This document shows positions 35,701-48,500 of a DNA stretch of 64,000 nucleotides, in pieces. The position numbers were made by a program, and so were the translations under genes. The notes beneath the pieces were generated by a model, which saw only the letters and a list, made by a program, of their open reading frames with translations, was not told the DNA's origin and made no database searches. The stretch covers positions 2,730,501 to 2,794,500 of the forward strand of contig NC_073352.2 in assembly GCF_027580225.2 (NCBI RefSeq). Direction: 5' to 3'. The DNA comes from Misgurnus anguillicaudatus. Taxonomy: Eukaryota > Chordata > Actinopteri > Cypriniformes > Cobitidae. Numbering within the stretch: position 1 is the first letter of the stretch; every line of letters begins with the position of its first letter.

Positions 35701-38700
35701 ATAACATTCAGTGCTTTCAGGCTAAATGTATTCATGTAAGTTTCAATTTAAGAAAGATTCCTGGACATAAAATTAGCAAATAATACAGCAGATGCCAACA
35801 GTGTCTTTGTGTTTTGAAAGAAGCAAACAAATCTTCTTTAGATCTGATAGTTTTTATGTATTTGTGGGTTTAACTCTGACTGTACAAGCCAACAGTCTGA
35901 GCATAGGCAGCAATAAACAGGAGCAGATTTTGTCAGCCCGGTTTCAACTCATCCTCTGTAGTCTAGTGGTTAGAGCACTGATTCTCCCATATGGGAGACC
36001 TGGGTTCAAGTCCCACAGGGTTTAAGTGGAGTTCTCTACTGACAAGTAGTCACTTCTTTATCTCTGATAGAGTTTGTGGGCAGCTTATAGGCTGCAAATT
36101 CTATTTTGCCTACCCAAATCCAGTAGGTTGTTCATTTTATTACTGTTCCTATGTCTCCTGAAGCAGTCTTCCTAGCTGATGTGGGCTTAAGATTTCTGCT
36201 GGACATTTGAGATGAAATTTAAGATAGAGTTCTGGACATAACATTCAGTGCTTTCAGGCTAAATGTATTCATGTAAGTTTCAATTTAAGAAAGATTCCTG
36301 GACATAAAATTAGCAAATAATACAGCAGATGCCAACAGTGTCTTTGTGTTTTGAAAGAAGCAAACAAATCTTCTTTAGATCTGATAGTTTTTATGTATTT
36401 GTGGGTTTAACTCTGACTGTACAAGCCAACAGTCTGAGCATAGGCAGCAATAAACAGGAGCAGATTTTGTCAGCCCGGCTTCAACTCATCCTCTGTAGTC
36501 TAGTGGTTAGAGCACTGATTCTCCCATATGGGAGACCTGGGTTCAAGTCCCACAGGGTTTAAGTGGAGTTCTCTACTGACAAGTAGTCACTTCTTTATCT
36601 CTGATAGAGTTTGTGGGCAGCTTATAGCCTGCAAATTCTATTTTGCCTACCCAAATCCAGTAGGTTGTTCATTTTATTACTGTTCCTATGTCTCCTGAAG
36701 CAGTCTTCCTAGCTGATGTGGGCTTAAGATTTCTGCTGGACATTTGAGATGAAATTTAAGATAGAGTTCTGGACATAACATTCAGTGCTTTCAGGCTAAA
36801 TGTATTCATGTAAGTTTCAATTTAAGAAAGATTCCTGGACATAAAATTAGCAAATAATACAGCAGATGCCAACAGTGTCTTTGTGTTTTGAAAGAAGCAA
36901 ACAAATCTTCTTTAGATCTGATAGTTTTTATGTATTTGTGGGTTTAACTCTGACTGTACAAGCCAACAGTCTGAGCATAGGCAGCAATAAACAGGAGCAG
37001 ATTTTGTCAGCCCGGCTTCAACTCATCCTCTGTAGTCTAGTGGTTAGAGCACTGATTCTCCCATATGGGAGACCTGGGTTCAAGTCCCACAGGGTTTAAG
37101 TGGAGTTCTCTACTGACAAGTAGTCACTTCTTTATCTCTGATAGAGTTTGTGGGCAGCTTATAGCCTGCAAATTCTATTTTGCCTACCCAAATCCAGTAG
37201 GTTGTTCATTTTATTACTGTTCCTATGTCTCCTGAAGCAGTCTTCCTAGCTGATGTGGGCTTAAGATTTCTGCTGGACATTTGAGATGAAATTTAAGATA
37301 GAGTTCTGGACATAACATTCAGTGCTTTCAGGCTAAATGTATTCATGTAAGTTTCAATTTAAGAAAGATTCCTGGACATAAAATTAGCAAATAATACAGC
37401 AGATGCCAACAGTGTCTTTGTGTTTTGAAAGAAGCAAACAAATCTTCTTTAGATCTGATAGTTTTTATGTATTTGTGGGTTTAACTCTGACTGTACAAGC
37501 CAACAGTCTGAGCATAGGCAGCAATAAACAGGAGCAGATTTTGTTAGCCCGGTTTCAACTCATCCTCTGTAGTCTAGTGGTTAGAGCACTGATTCTCCCA
37601 TATGGGAGACCTGGGTTCAAGTCCCACAGGGTTTAAGTGGAGTTCTCTACTGACAAGTAGTCACTTCTTTATCTCTGATAGAGTTTGTGGGCAGCTTATA
37701 GCCTGCAAATTCTATTTTGCCTACCCAAATCCAGTAGGTTGTTCATTTTATTACTGTTCCTATGTCTCCTGAAGCAGTCTTCCTAGCTGATGTGGGCTTA
37801 AGATTTCTGCTGGACATTTGAGATGAAATTTAAGATAGAGTTCTGGACATAACATTCAGTGCTTTCAGGCTAAATGTATTCATGTAAGTTTCAATTTAAG
37901 AAAGATTCCTGGACATAAAATTAGCAAATAATACAGCAGATGCCAACAGTGTCTTTGTGTTTTGAAAGAAGCAAACAAATCTTCTTTAGATCTGATAGTT
38001 TTTATGTATTTGTGGGTTTAACTCTGACTGTACAAGCCAACAGTCTGAGCATAGGCAGCAATAAACAGGAGCAGATTTTGTCAGCCCGGCTTCAACTCAT
38101 CCTCTGTAGTCTAGTGGTTAGAGCACTGATTCTCCCATATGGGAGACCTGGGTTCAAGTCCCACAGGGTTTAAGTGGAGTTCTCTACTGACAAGTAGTCA
38201 CTTCTTTATCTCTGATAGAGTTTGTGGGCAGCTTATAGCCTGCAAATTCTATTTTGCCTACCCAAATCCAGTAGGTTGTTCATTTTATTACTGTTCCTAT
38301 GTCTCCTGAAGCAGTCTTCCTAGCTGATGTGGGCTTAAGATTTCTGCTGGACATTTGAGATGAAATTTAAGATAGAGTTCTGGACATAACATTCAGTGCT
38401 TTCAGGCTAAATGTATTCATGTAAGTTTCAATTTAAGAAAGATTCCTGGACATAAAATTAGCAAATAATACAGCAGATGCCAACAGTGTCTTTGTGTTTT
38501 GAAAGAAGCAAACAAATCTTCTTTAGATCTGATAGTTTTTATGTATTTGTGGGTTTAACTCTGACTGTACAAGCCAACAGTCTGAGCATAGGCAGCAATA
38601 AACAGGAGCAGATTTTGTCAGCCCGGTTTCAACTCATCCTCTGTAGTCTAGTGGTTAGAGCACTGATTCTCCCATATGGGAGACCTGGGTTCAAGTCCCA

Positions 38701-41700
38701 CAGGGTTTAAGTGGAGTTCTCTACTGACAAGTAGTCACTTCTTTATCTCTGATAGAGTTTGTGGGCAGCTTATAGCCTGCAAATTCTATTTTGCCTACCC
38801 AAATCCAGTAGGTTGTTCATTTTATTACTGTTCCTATGTCTCCTGAAGCAGTCTTCCTAGCTGATGTGGGCTTAAGATTTCTGCTGGACATTTGAGATGA
38901 AATTTAAGATAGAGTTCTGGACATAACATTCAGTGCTTTCAGGCTAAATGTATTCATGTAAGTTTCAATTTAAGAAAGATTCCTGGACATAAAATTAGCA
39001 AATAATACAGCAGATGCCAACAGTGTCTTTGTGTTTTGAAAGAAGCAAACAAATCTTCTTTAGATCTGATAGTTTTTATGTATTTGTGGGTTTAACTCTG
39101 ACTGTACAAGCCAACAGTCTGAGCATAGGCAGCAATAAACAGGAGCAGATTTTGTCAGCCCGGTTTCAACTCATCCTCTGTAGTCTAGTGGTTAGAGCAC
39201 TGATTCTCCCATATGGGAGACCTGGGTTCAAGTCCCACAGGGTTTAAGTGGAGTTCTCTACTGACAAGTAGTCACTTCTTTATCTCTGATAGAGTTTGTG
39301 GGCAGCTTATAGCCTGCAAATTCTATTTTGCCTACCCAAATCCAGTAGGTTGTTCATTTTATTACTGTTCCTATGTCTCCTGAAGCAGTCTTCCTAGCTG
39401 ATGTGGGCTTAAGATTTCTGCTGGACATTTGAGATGAAATTTAAGATAGAGTTCTGGACATAACATTCAGTGCTTTCAGGCTAAATGTATTCATGTAAGT
39501 TTCAATTTAAGAAAGATTCCTGGACCTAAAATTAGCAAATAATACAGCAGATGCCAACAGTGTCTTTGTGTTTTGAAAGAAGCAAACAAATCTTCTTTAG
39601 ATCTGATAGTTTTTATGTATTTGTGGGTTTAACTCTGACTGTACAAGCCAACAGTCTGAGCATAGGCAGCAATAAACAGGAGCAGATTTTGTCAGCCCGG
39701 CTTCAACTCATCCTCTGTAGTCTAGTGGTTAGAGCACTGATTCTCCCATATGGGAGACCTGGGTTCAAGTCCCACAGGGTTTAAGTGGAGTTCTCTACTG
39801 ACAAGTAGTCACTTCTTTATCTCTGATAGAGTTTGTGGGCAGCTTATTGCCTGCAAATTCTATTTTGCCTACCCAAATCCAGTAGGTTGTTCATTTTATT
39901 ACTGTTCCTATGTCTCCTGAAGCAGTCTTCCTAGCTGATGTGGGCTTAAGATTTCTGCTGGACATTTGAGATGAAATTTAAGATAGAGTTCTGGACATAA
40001 CATTCAGTGCTTTCAGGCTAAATGTATTCATGTAAGTTTCAATTTAAGAAAGATTCCTGGACATAAAATTAGCAAATAATACAGCAGATGCCAACAGTGT
40101 CTTTGTGTTTTGAAAGAAGCAAACAAATCTTCTTTAGATCTGATAGTTTTTATGTATTTGTGGGTTTAACTCTGACTGTACAAGCCAACAGTCTGAGCAT
40201 AGGCAGCAATAAACAGGAGCAGATTTTGTCAGCCCGGTTTCAACTCATCCTCTGTAGTCTAGTGGTTAGAGCACTGATTCTCCCATATGGGAGACCTGGG
40301 TTCAAGTCCCACAGGGTTTAAGTGGAGTTCTCTACTGACAAGTAGTCACTTCTTTATCTCTGATAGAGTTTGTGGGCAGCTTATAGCCTGCAAATTCTAT
40401 TTTGCCTACCCAAATCCAGTAGGTTGTTCATTTTATTACTGTTCCTATGTCTCCTGAAGCAGTCTTCCTAGCTGATGTGGGCTTAAGATTTCTGCTGGAC
40501 ATTTGAGATGAAATTTAAGATAGAGTTCTGGACATAACATTCAGTGCTTTCAGGCTAAATGTATTCATGTAAGTTTCAATTTAAGAAAGATTCCTGGACA
40601 TAAAATTAGCAAATAATACAGCAGATGCCAACAGTGTCTTTGTGTTTTGACAGAAGCAAACAAATCTTCTTTAGATCTGATAGTTTTTATGTATTTGTGG
40701 GTTTAACTCTGACTGTACAAGCCAACAGTCTGAGCATAGGCAGCAATAAACAGGAGCAGATTTTGTCAGCCCGGTTTCAACTCATCCTCTGTAGTCTAGT
40801 GGTTAGAGCACTGATTCTCCCATATGGGAGACCTGGGTTCAAGTCCCACAGGGTTTAAGTGGAGTTCTCTACTGACAAGTAGTCACTTCTTTATCTCTGA
40901 TAGAGTTTGTGGGCAGCTTATAGCCTGCAAATTCTATTTTGCCTACCCAAATCCAGTAGGTTGTTCATTTTATTACTGTTCCTATGTGTCCTGAAGCAGT
41001 CTTCCTAGCTGATGTGGGCTTAAGATTTCTGCTGGACATTTGAGATGAAATTTAAGATAGAGTTCTGGACATAACATTCAGTGCTTTCAGGCTAAATGTA
41101 TTCATGTAAGTTTCAATTTAAGAAAGATTCCTGGACATAAAATTAGCAAATAATACAGCAGATGCCAACAGTGTCTTTGTGTTTTGAAAGAAGCAAACAA
41201 ATCTTCTTTAGATCTGATAGTTTTTATGTATTTGTGGGTTTAACTCTGACTGTACAAGCCAACAGTCTGAGCATAGGCAGCAATAAACAGGAGCAGATTT
41301 TGTCAGCCCGGTTTCAACTCATCCTCTGTAGTCTAGTGGTTAGAGCACTGATTCTCCCATATGGGAGACCTGGGTTCAAGTCCCACAGGGTTTAAGTGGA
41401 GTTCTCTACTGACAAGTAGTCACTTCTTTATCTCTGATAGAGTTTGTGGGCAGCTTATAGCCTGCAAATTCTATTTTGCCTACCCAAATCCAGTAGGTTG
41501 TTCATTTTATTACTGTTCCTATGTCTCCTGAAGCAGTCTTCCTAGCTGATGTGGGCTTAAGATTTCTGCTGGACATTTGAGATGAAATTTAAGATAGAGT
41601 TCTGGACATAACATTCAGTGCTTTCAGGCTAAATGTATTCATGTAAGTTTCAATTTAAGAAAGATTCCTGGACATAAAATTAGCAAATAATACAGCAGAT

Positions 41701-44700
41701 GCCAACAGTGTCTTTGTGTTTTGAAAGAAGCAAACAAATCTTCTTTAGATCTGATAGTTTTTATGTATTTGTGGGTTTAACTCTGACTGTACAAGCCAAC
41801 AGTCTGAGCATAGGCAGCAATAAACAGGAGCAGATTTTGTCAGCCCGGTTTCAACTCATCCTCTGTAGTCTAGTGGTTAGAGCACTGATTCTCCCATATG
41901 GGAGACCTGGGTTCAAGTCCCACAGGGTTTAAGTGGAGTTCTCTACTGACAAGTAGTCACTTCTTTATCTCTGATAGAGTTTGTGGGCAGCTTATAGCCT
42001 GCAAATTCTATTTTGCCTACCCAAATCCAGTAGGTTGTTCATTTTATTACTGTTCCTATGTCTCCTGAAGCAGTCTTCCTAGCTGATGTGGGCTTAAGAT
42101 TTCTGCTGGACATTTGAGATGAAATTTAAGATAGAGTTCTGGACATAACATTCAGTGCTTTCAGGCTAAATGTATTCATGTAAGTTTCAATTTAAGAAAG
42201 ATTCCTGGACCTAAAATTAGCAAATAATACAGCAGATGCCAACAGTGTCTTTGTGTTTTGAAAGAAGCAAACAAATCTTCTTTAGATCTGATAGTTTTTA
42301 TGTATTTGTGGGTTTAACTCTGACTGTACAAGCCAACAGTCTGAGCATAGGCAGCAATAAACAGGAGCAGATTTTGTCAGCCCAGCTTCAACTCATCCTC
42401 TGTAGTCTAGTGGTTAGAGCACTGATTCTCCCATATGGGAGACCTGGGTTCAAGTCCCACAGGGTTTAAGTGGAGTTCTCTACTGACAAGTAGTCACTTC
42501 TTTATCTCTGATAGAGTTTGTGGGCAGCTTATTGCCTGCAAATTCTATTTTGCCTACCCAAATCCAGTAGGTTGTTCATTTTATTACTGTTCCTATGTCT
42601 CCTGAAGCAGTCTTCCTAGCTGATGTGGGCTTAAGATTTCTGCTGGACATTTGAGATGAAATTTAAGATAGAGTTCTGGACATAACATTCAGTGCTTTCA
42701 GGCTAAATGTATTCATGTAAGTTTCAATTTAAGAAAGATTCCTGGACATAAAATTAGCAAATAATACAGCAGATGCCAACAGTGTCTTTGTGTTTTGAAA
42801 GAAGCAAACAAATCTTCTTTAGATCTGATAGTTTTTATGTATTTGTGGGTTTAACTCTGACTGTACAAGCCAACAGTCTGAGCATAGGCAGCAATAAACA
42901 GGAGCAGATTTTGTCAGCCCGGTTTCAACTCATCCTCTGTAGTCTAGTGGTTAGAGCACTGATTCTCCCATATGGGAGACCTGGGTTCAAGTCCCACAGG
43001 GTTTAAGTGGAGTTCTCTACTGACAAGTAGTCACTTCTTTATCTCTGATAGAGTTTGTGGGCAGCTTATAGCCTGCAAATTCTATTTTGCCTACCCAAAT
43101 CCAGTAGGTTGTTCATTTTATTACTGTTCCTATGTCTCCTGAAGCAGTCTTCCTAGCTGATGTGGGCTTAAGATTTCTGCTGGACATTTGAGATGAAATT
43201 TAAGATAGAGTTCTGGACATAACATTCAGTGCTTTCAGGCTAAATGTATTCATGTAAGTTTCAATTTAAGAAAGATTCCTGGACATAAAATTAGCAAATA
43301 ATACAGCAGATGCCAACAGTGTCTTTGTGTTTTGAAAGAAGCAAACAAATCTTCTTTAGATCTGATAGTTTTTATGTATTTGTGGGTTTAACTCTGACTG
43401 TACAAGCCAACAGTCTGAGCATAGGCAGCAATAAACAGGAGCAGATTTTGTCAGCCCGGTTTCAACTCATCCTCTGTAGTCTAGTGGTTAGAGCACTGAT
43501 TCTCCCATATGGGAGACCTGGGTTCAAGTCCCACAGGGTTTAAGTGGAGTTCTCTACTGACAAGTAGTCACTTCTTTATCTCTGATAGAGTTTGTGGGCA
43601 GCTTATAGCCTGCAAATTCTATTTTGCCTACCCAAATCCAGTAGGTTGTTCATTTTATTACTGTTCCTATGTCTCCTGAAGCAGTCTTCCTAGCTGATGT
43701 GGGCTTAAGATTTCTGCTGGACATTTGAGATGAAATTTAAGATAGAGTTCTGGACATAACATTCAGTGCTTTCAGGCTAAATGTATTCATGTAAGTTTCA
43801 ATTTAAGAAAGATTCCTGGACATAAAATTAGCAAATAATACAGCAGATGCCAACAGTGTCTTTGTGTTTTGAAAGAAGCAAACAAATCTTCTTTAGATCT
43901 GATAGTTTTTATGTATTTGTGGGTTTAACTCTGACTGTACAAGCCAACAGTCTGAGCATAGGCAGCAATAAACAGGAGCAGATTTTGTCAGCCCAGCTTC
44001 AACTCATCCTCTGTAGTCTAGTGGTTAGAGCACTGATTCTCCCATATGGGAGACCTGGGTTCAAGTCCCACAGGGTTTAAGTGGAGTTCTCTACTGACAA
44101 GTAGTCACTTCTTTATCTCTGATAGAGTTTGTGGGCAGCTTATAGCCTGCAAATTCTATTTTGCCTACCCAAATCCAGTAGGTTGTTCATTTTATTACTG
44201 TTCCTATGTCTCCTGAAGCAGTCTTCCTAGCTGATGTGGGCTTAAGATTTCTGCTGGACATTTGAGATGAAATTTAAGATAGAGTTCTGGACATAACATT
44301 CAGTGCTTTCAGGCTAAATGTATTCATGTAAGTTTCAATTTAAGAAAGATTCCTGGACATAAAATTAGCAAATAATACAGCAGATGCCAACAGTGTCTTT
44401 GTGTTTTGAAAGAAGCAAACAAATCTTCTTTAGATCTGATAGTTTTTATGTATTTGTGGGTTTAACTCTGACTGTACAAGCCAACAGTCTGAGCATAGGC
44501 AGCAATAAACAGGAGCAGATTTTGTTAGCCCTGCTTCAACTCATCCTCTGTAGTCTAGTGGTTAGAGCACTGATTCTCCCATATGGGAGACCTGGGTTCA
44601 AGTCCCACAGGGTTTAAGTGGAGTTCTCTACTGACAAGTAGTCACTTCTTTATCTCTGATAGAGTTTGTGGGCAGCTTATAGCCTGCAAATTCTATTTTG

Positions 44701-46679
44701 CCTACCCAAATCCAGTAGGTTGTTCATTTTATTACTGTTCCTATGTCTCCTGAAGCAGTCTTCCTAGCTGATGTGGGCTTAAGATTTCTGCTGGACATTT
44801 GAGATGAAATTTAAGATAGAGTTCTGGACATAACATTCAGTGCTTTCAGGCTAAATGTATTCATGTAAGTTTCAATTTAAGAAAGATTCCTGGACATAAA
44901 ATTAGCAAATAATACAGCAGATGCCAACAGTGTCTTTGTGTTTTGAAAGAAGCAAACAAATCTTCTTTAGATCTGATAGTTTTTATGTATTTGTGGGTTT
45001 AATTCTGACTGTACAAGCCAACAGTCTGAGCATAGGCAGCAATAAACAGGAGCAGATTTTGTTAGCCCTGCTTCAACTCATCCTCTGTAGTCTAGTGGTT
45101 AGAGCACTGATTCTCCCATATGGGAGACCTGGGTTCAAGTCCCACAGGGTTTAAGTGGAGTTCTCTACTGACAAGTAGTCACTTCTTTATCTCTGATAGA
45201 GTTTGTGGGCAGCTTATAGCCTGCAAATTCTATTTTGCCTACCCAAATCCAGTAGGTTGTTCATTTTATTACTGTTCCTATGTCTCCTGAAGCAGTCTTC
45301 CTAGCTGATGTGGGCTTAAGATTTCTGCTGGACATTTGAGATGAAATTTAAGATAGAGTTCTGGACATAACATTCAGTGCTTTCAGGCTAAATGTATTCA
45401 TGTAAGTTTCAATTTAAGAAAGATTCCTGGACATAAAATTAGCAAATAATACAGCAGATGCCAACAGTGTCTTTGTGTTTTGAAAGAAGCAAACAAATCT
45501 TCTTTAGATCTGATAGTTTTTATGTATTTGTGGGTTTAACTCTGACTGTACAAGCCAACAGTCTGAGCATAGGCAGCAATAAACAGGAGCAGATTTTGTT
45601 AGCCCTGCTTCAACTCATCCTCTGTAGTCTAGTGGTTAGAGCACTGATTCTCCCATATGGGAGACCTGGGTTCAAGTCCCACAGGGTTTAAGTGGAGTTC
45701 TCTACTGACAAGTAGTCACTTCTTTATCTCTGATAGAGTTTGTGGGCAGCTTATAGCCTGCAAATTCTATTTTGCCTACCCAAATCCAGTAGGTTGTTCA
45801 TTTTATTACTGTTCCTATGTCTCCTGAAGCAGTCTTCCTAGCTGATGTGGGCTTAAGATTTCTGCTGGACATTTGAGATGAAATTTAAGATAGAGTTCTG
45901 GACATAACATTCAGTGCTTTCAGGCTAAATGTATTCATGTAAGTTTCAATTTAAGAAAGATTCCTGGACATAAAATTAGCAAATAATACAGCAGATGCCA
46001 ACAGTGTCTTTGTGTTTTGAAAGAAGCAAACAAATCTTCTTTAGATCTGATAGTTTTTATGTATTTGTGGGTTTAATTTTGACTGTACAAGCCAACAGTC
46101 TGAGCATAGGCAGCAATAAACAGGAGCAGATTTTGTCAGCCCGGTTTCAACTCATCCTCTGTAGTCTAGTGGTTAGAGCACTGATTCTCCCATATGGGAG
46201 ACCTGGGTTCAAGTCCCACAGGGTTTAAGTGGAGTTCTCTACTGACAAGTAGTCACTTCTTTATCTCTGATAGAGTTTGTGGGCAGCTTATAGCCTGCAA
46301 ATTCTATTTTGCCTACCCAAATCCAGTAGGTTGTTCATTTTATTACTGTTCCTATGTCTCCTGAAGCAGTCTTCCTAGCTGATGTGGGCTTAAGATTTCT
46401 GCTGGACATTTGAGATGAAATTTAAGATAGAGTTCTGGACATAACATTCAGTGCTTTCAGGCTAAATGTATTCATGTAAGTTTCAATTTAAGAAAGATTC
46501 CTGGACATAAAATTAGCAAATAATACAGCAGATGCCAACAGTGTCTTTGTGTTTTGAAAGAAGCAAACAAATCTTCTTTAGATCTGATAGTTTTTATGTA
46601 TTTGTGGGTTTAACTCTGACTGTACAAGCCAACAGTCTGAGCATAGGCAGCAATAAACAGGAGCAGATTTTGTCAGCCC

Positions 46680-48500
46680 AGCTCCAACTCATCCTCTGTA
46701 GTCTAGTGGTTAGAGCACTGATTCTCCCATATGGGAGACCTGGGTTCAAGTCCCACAGGGTTTAAGTGGAGTTCTCTACTGACAAGTAGTCACTTCTTTA
46801 TCTCTGATAGAGTTTGTGGGCAGCTTATAGCCTGCAAATTCTATTTTGCCTACCCAAATCCAGTAGGTTGTTCATTTTATTACTGTTCCTATGTCTCCTG
46901 AAGCAGTCTTCATAGCTAATGTGGGCTTAAAGTTTCTGCTGGACATTTGAGTTCAAATTTAATATAGAGTTCTGGACATAACATTCAGTGCTTTCCAGCA
47001 AAATGGATTCATGTAAGTTTCAATTTAAGAAAGATTCCTGGACCTAAAATTAGCAAATAATACAGCAGATGCCAACAGTGTCTTTGTGTTTTGACAGAAG
47101 CAAACAAATCTTCTTTAGATCTGATAGTTTTTATGTATTTGTGGGTTTAACTCTGACTGTACAAGCCAACAGTCTGAGCATAGGCAGCAATAAACAGGAG
47201 CAGATTTTGTCAGCCCGGTTTCAACTCATCCTCTGTAGTCTAGTGGTTAGAGCACTGATTCTCCCATATGGGAGACCTGGGTTCAAGTCCCACAGGGTTT
47301 AAGTGGAGTTCTCTACTGAGAAGTAGTCACTTCTTTATCTCTGATAGAGTTTGTGGGCAGCTTATAGCCTGCAAATTCTATTTTGCCTACCCAAATCCAG
47401 TAGGTTGTTCATTTTATTACTGTTCCTATGTGTCCTGAAGCAGTCTTCCTAGCTGATGTGGGCTTAAGATTTCTGCTGGACATTTGAGATGAAATTTAAG
47501 ATAGAGTTCTGGACATAACATTCAGTGCTTTCAGGCTAAATGTATTCATGTAAGTTTCAATTTAAGAAAGATTCCTGGACATAAAATTAGCAAATAATAC
47601 AGCAGATGCCAACAGTGTCTTTGTGTTTTGAAAGAAGCAAACAAATCTTCTTTAGATCTGATAGTTTTTATGTATTTGTGGGTTTAACTCTGACTGTACA
47701 AGCCAACAGTCTGAGCATAGGCAGCAATAAACAGGAGCAGATTTTGTCAGCCCAGCTCCAACTCATCCTCTGTAGTCTAGTGGTTAGAGCACTGATTCTC
47801 CCATATGGGAGACCTGGGTTCAAGTCCCACAGGGTTTAAGTGGAGTTCTCTACTGACAAGTAGTCACTTCTTTATCTCTGATAGAGTTTGTGGGCAGCTT
47901 ATTGCCTGCAAATTCTATTTTGCCTACCCAAATCCAGTAGGTTGTTCATTTTATTACTGTTCCTATGTCTCCTGAAGCAGTCTTCATAGCTAATGTGGGC
48001 TTAAAGTTTCTGCTGGACATTTGAGTTCAAATTTAATATAGAGTTCTGGACATAACATTCAGTGCTTTCCAGCAAAATGGATTCATGTAAGTTTCAATTT
48101 AAGAAAGATTCCTGGACCTAAAATTAGCAAATAATACAGCAGATGCCAACAGTGTCTTTGTGTTTTGACAGAAGCAAACAAATCTTCTTTAGATCTGATA
48201 GTTTTTATGTATTTGTGGGTTTAACTCTGACTGTACAAGCCAACAGTCTGAGCATAGGCAGCAATAAACAGGAGCAGATTTTGTCAGCCCGGTTTCAACT
48301 CATCCTCTGTAGTCTAGTGGTTAGAGCACTGATTCTCCCATATGGGAGACCTGGGTTCAAGTCCCACAGGGTTTAAGTGGAGTTCTCTACTGAGAAGTAG
48401 TCACTTCTTTATCTCTGATAGAGTTTGTGGGCAGCTTATAGCCTGCAAATTCTATTTTGCCTACCCAAATCCAGTAGGTTGTTCATTTTATTACTGTTCC
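46680..48500 (+). repeat. Duplicated dimer carrying type B sequence
   Basis: Two tandem copies with offset about 1074 bp. Each has CAGCCCAGCTCC, a type B segment, GGACCTAAAATT, TTTTGACAGAAGC, then ACTGAGAAGTAG and TATGTGTCC. They differ at TATAGCC (46828) against TATTGCC (47902). Confidence 0.8.

Larger units (their letters stand above)
28000..46400 (+). repeat. Homogeneous core of the array
   Basis: About 34 consecutive monomers are almost identical. Remaining variation concentrates in a short window just before the tRNA-like start: CAGCCCGGTTTC, CAGCCCGGCTTC, TAGCCCTGCTTC (near 29490, 30563, 32174, 33248, 44524, 45062 and 45599) and one recombinant TAGCCCGGTTTC (37544). Minor others are ACAT/ACCT, TATAGCC/TATAGGC/TATTGCC, TATGTGTCC, and TTAATTCTG (45000) or TTAATTTTG (46075). 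This level of identity suggests recent expansion or strong homogenisation. Confidence 0.82.
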
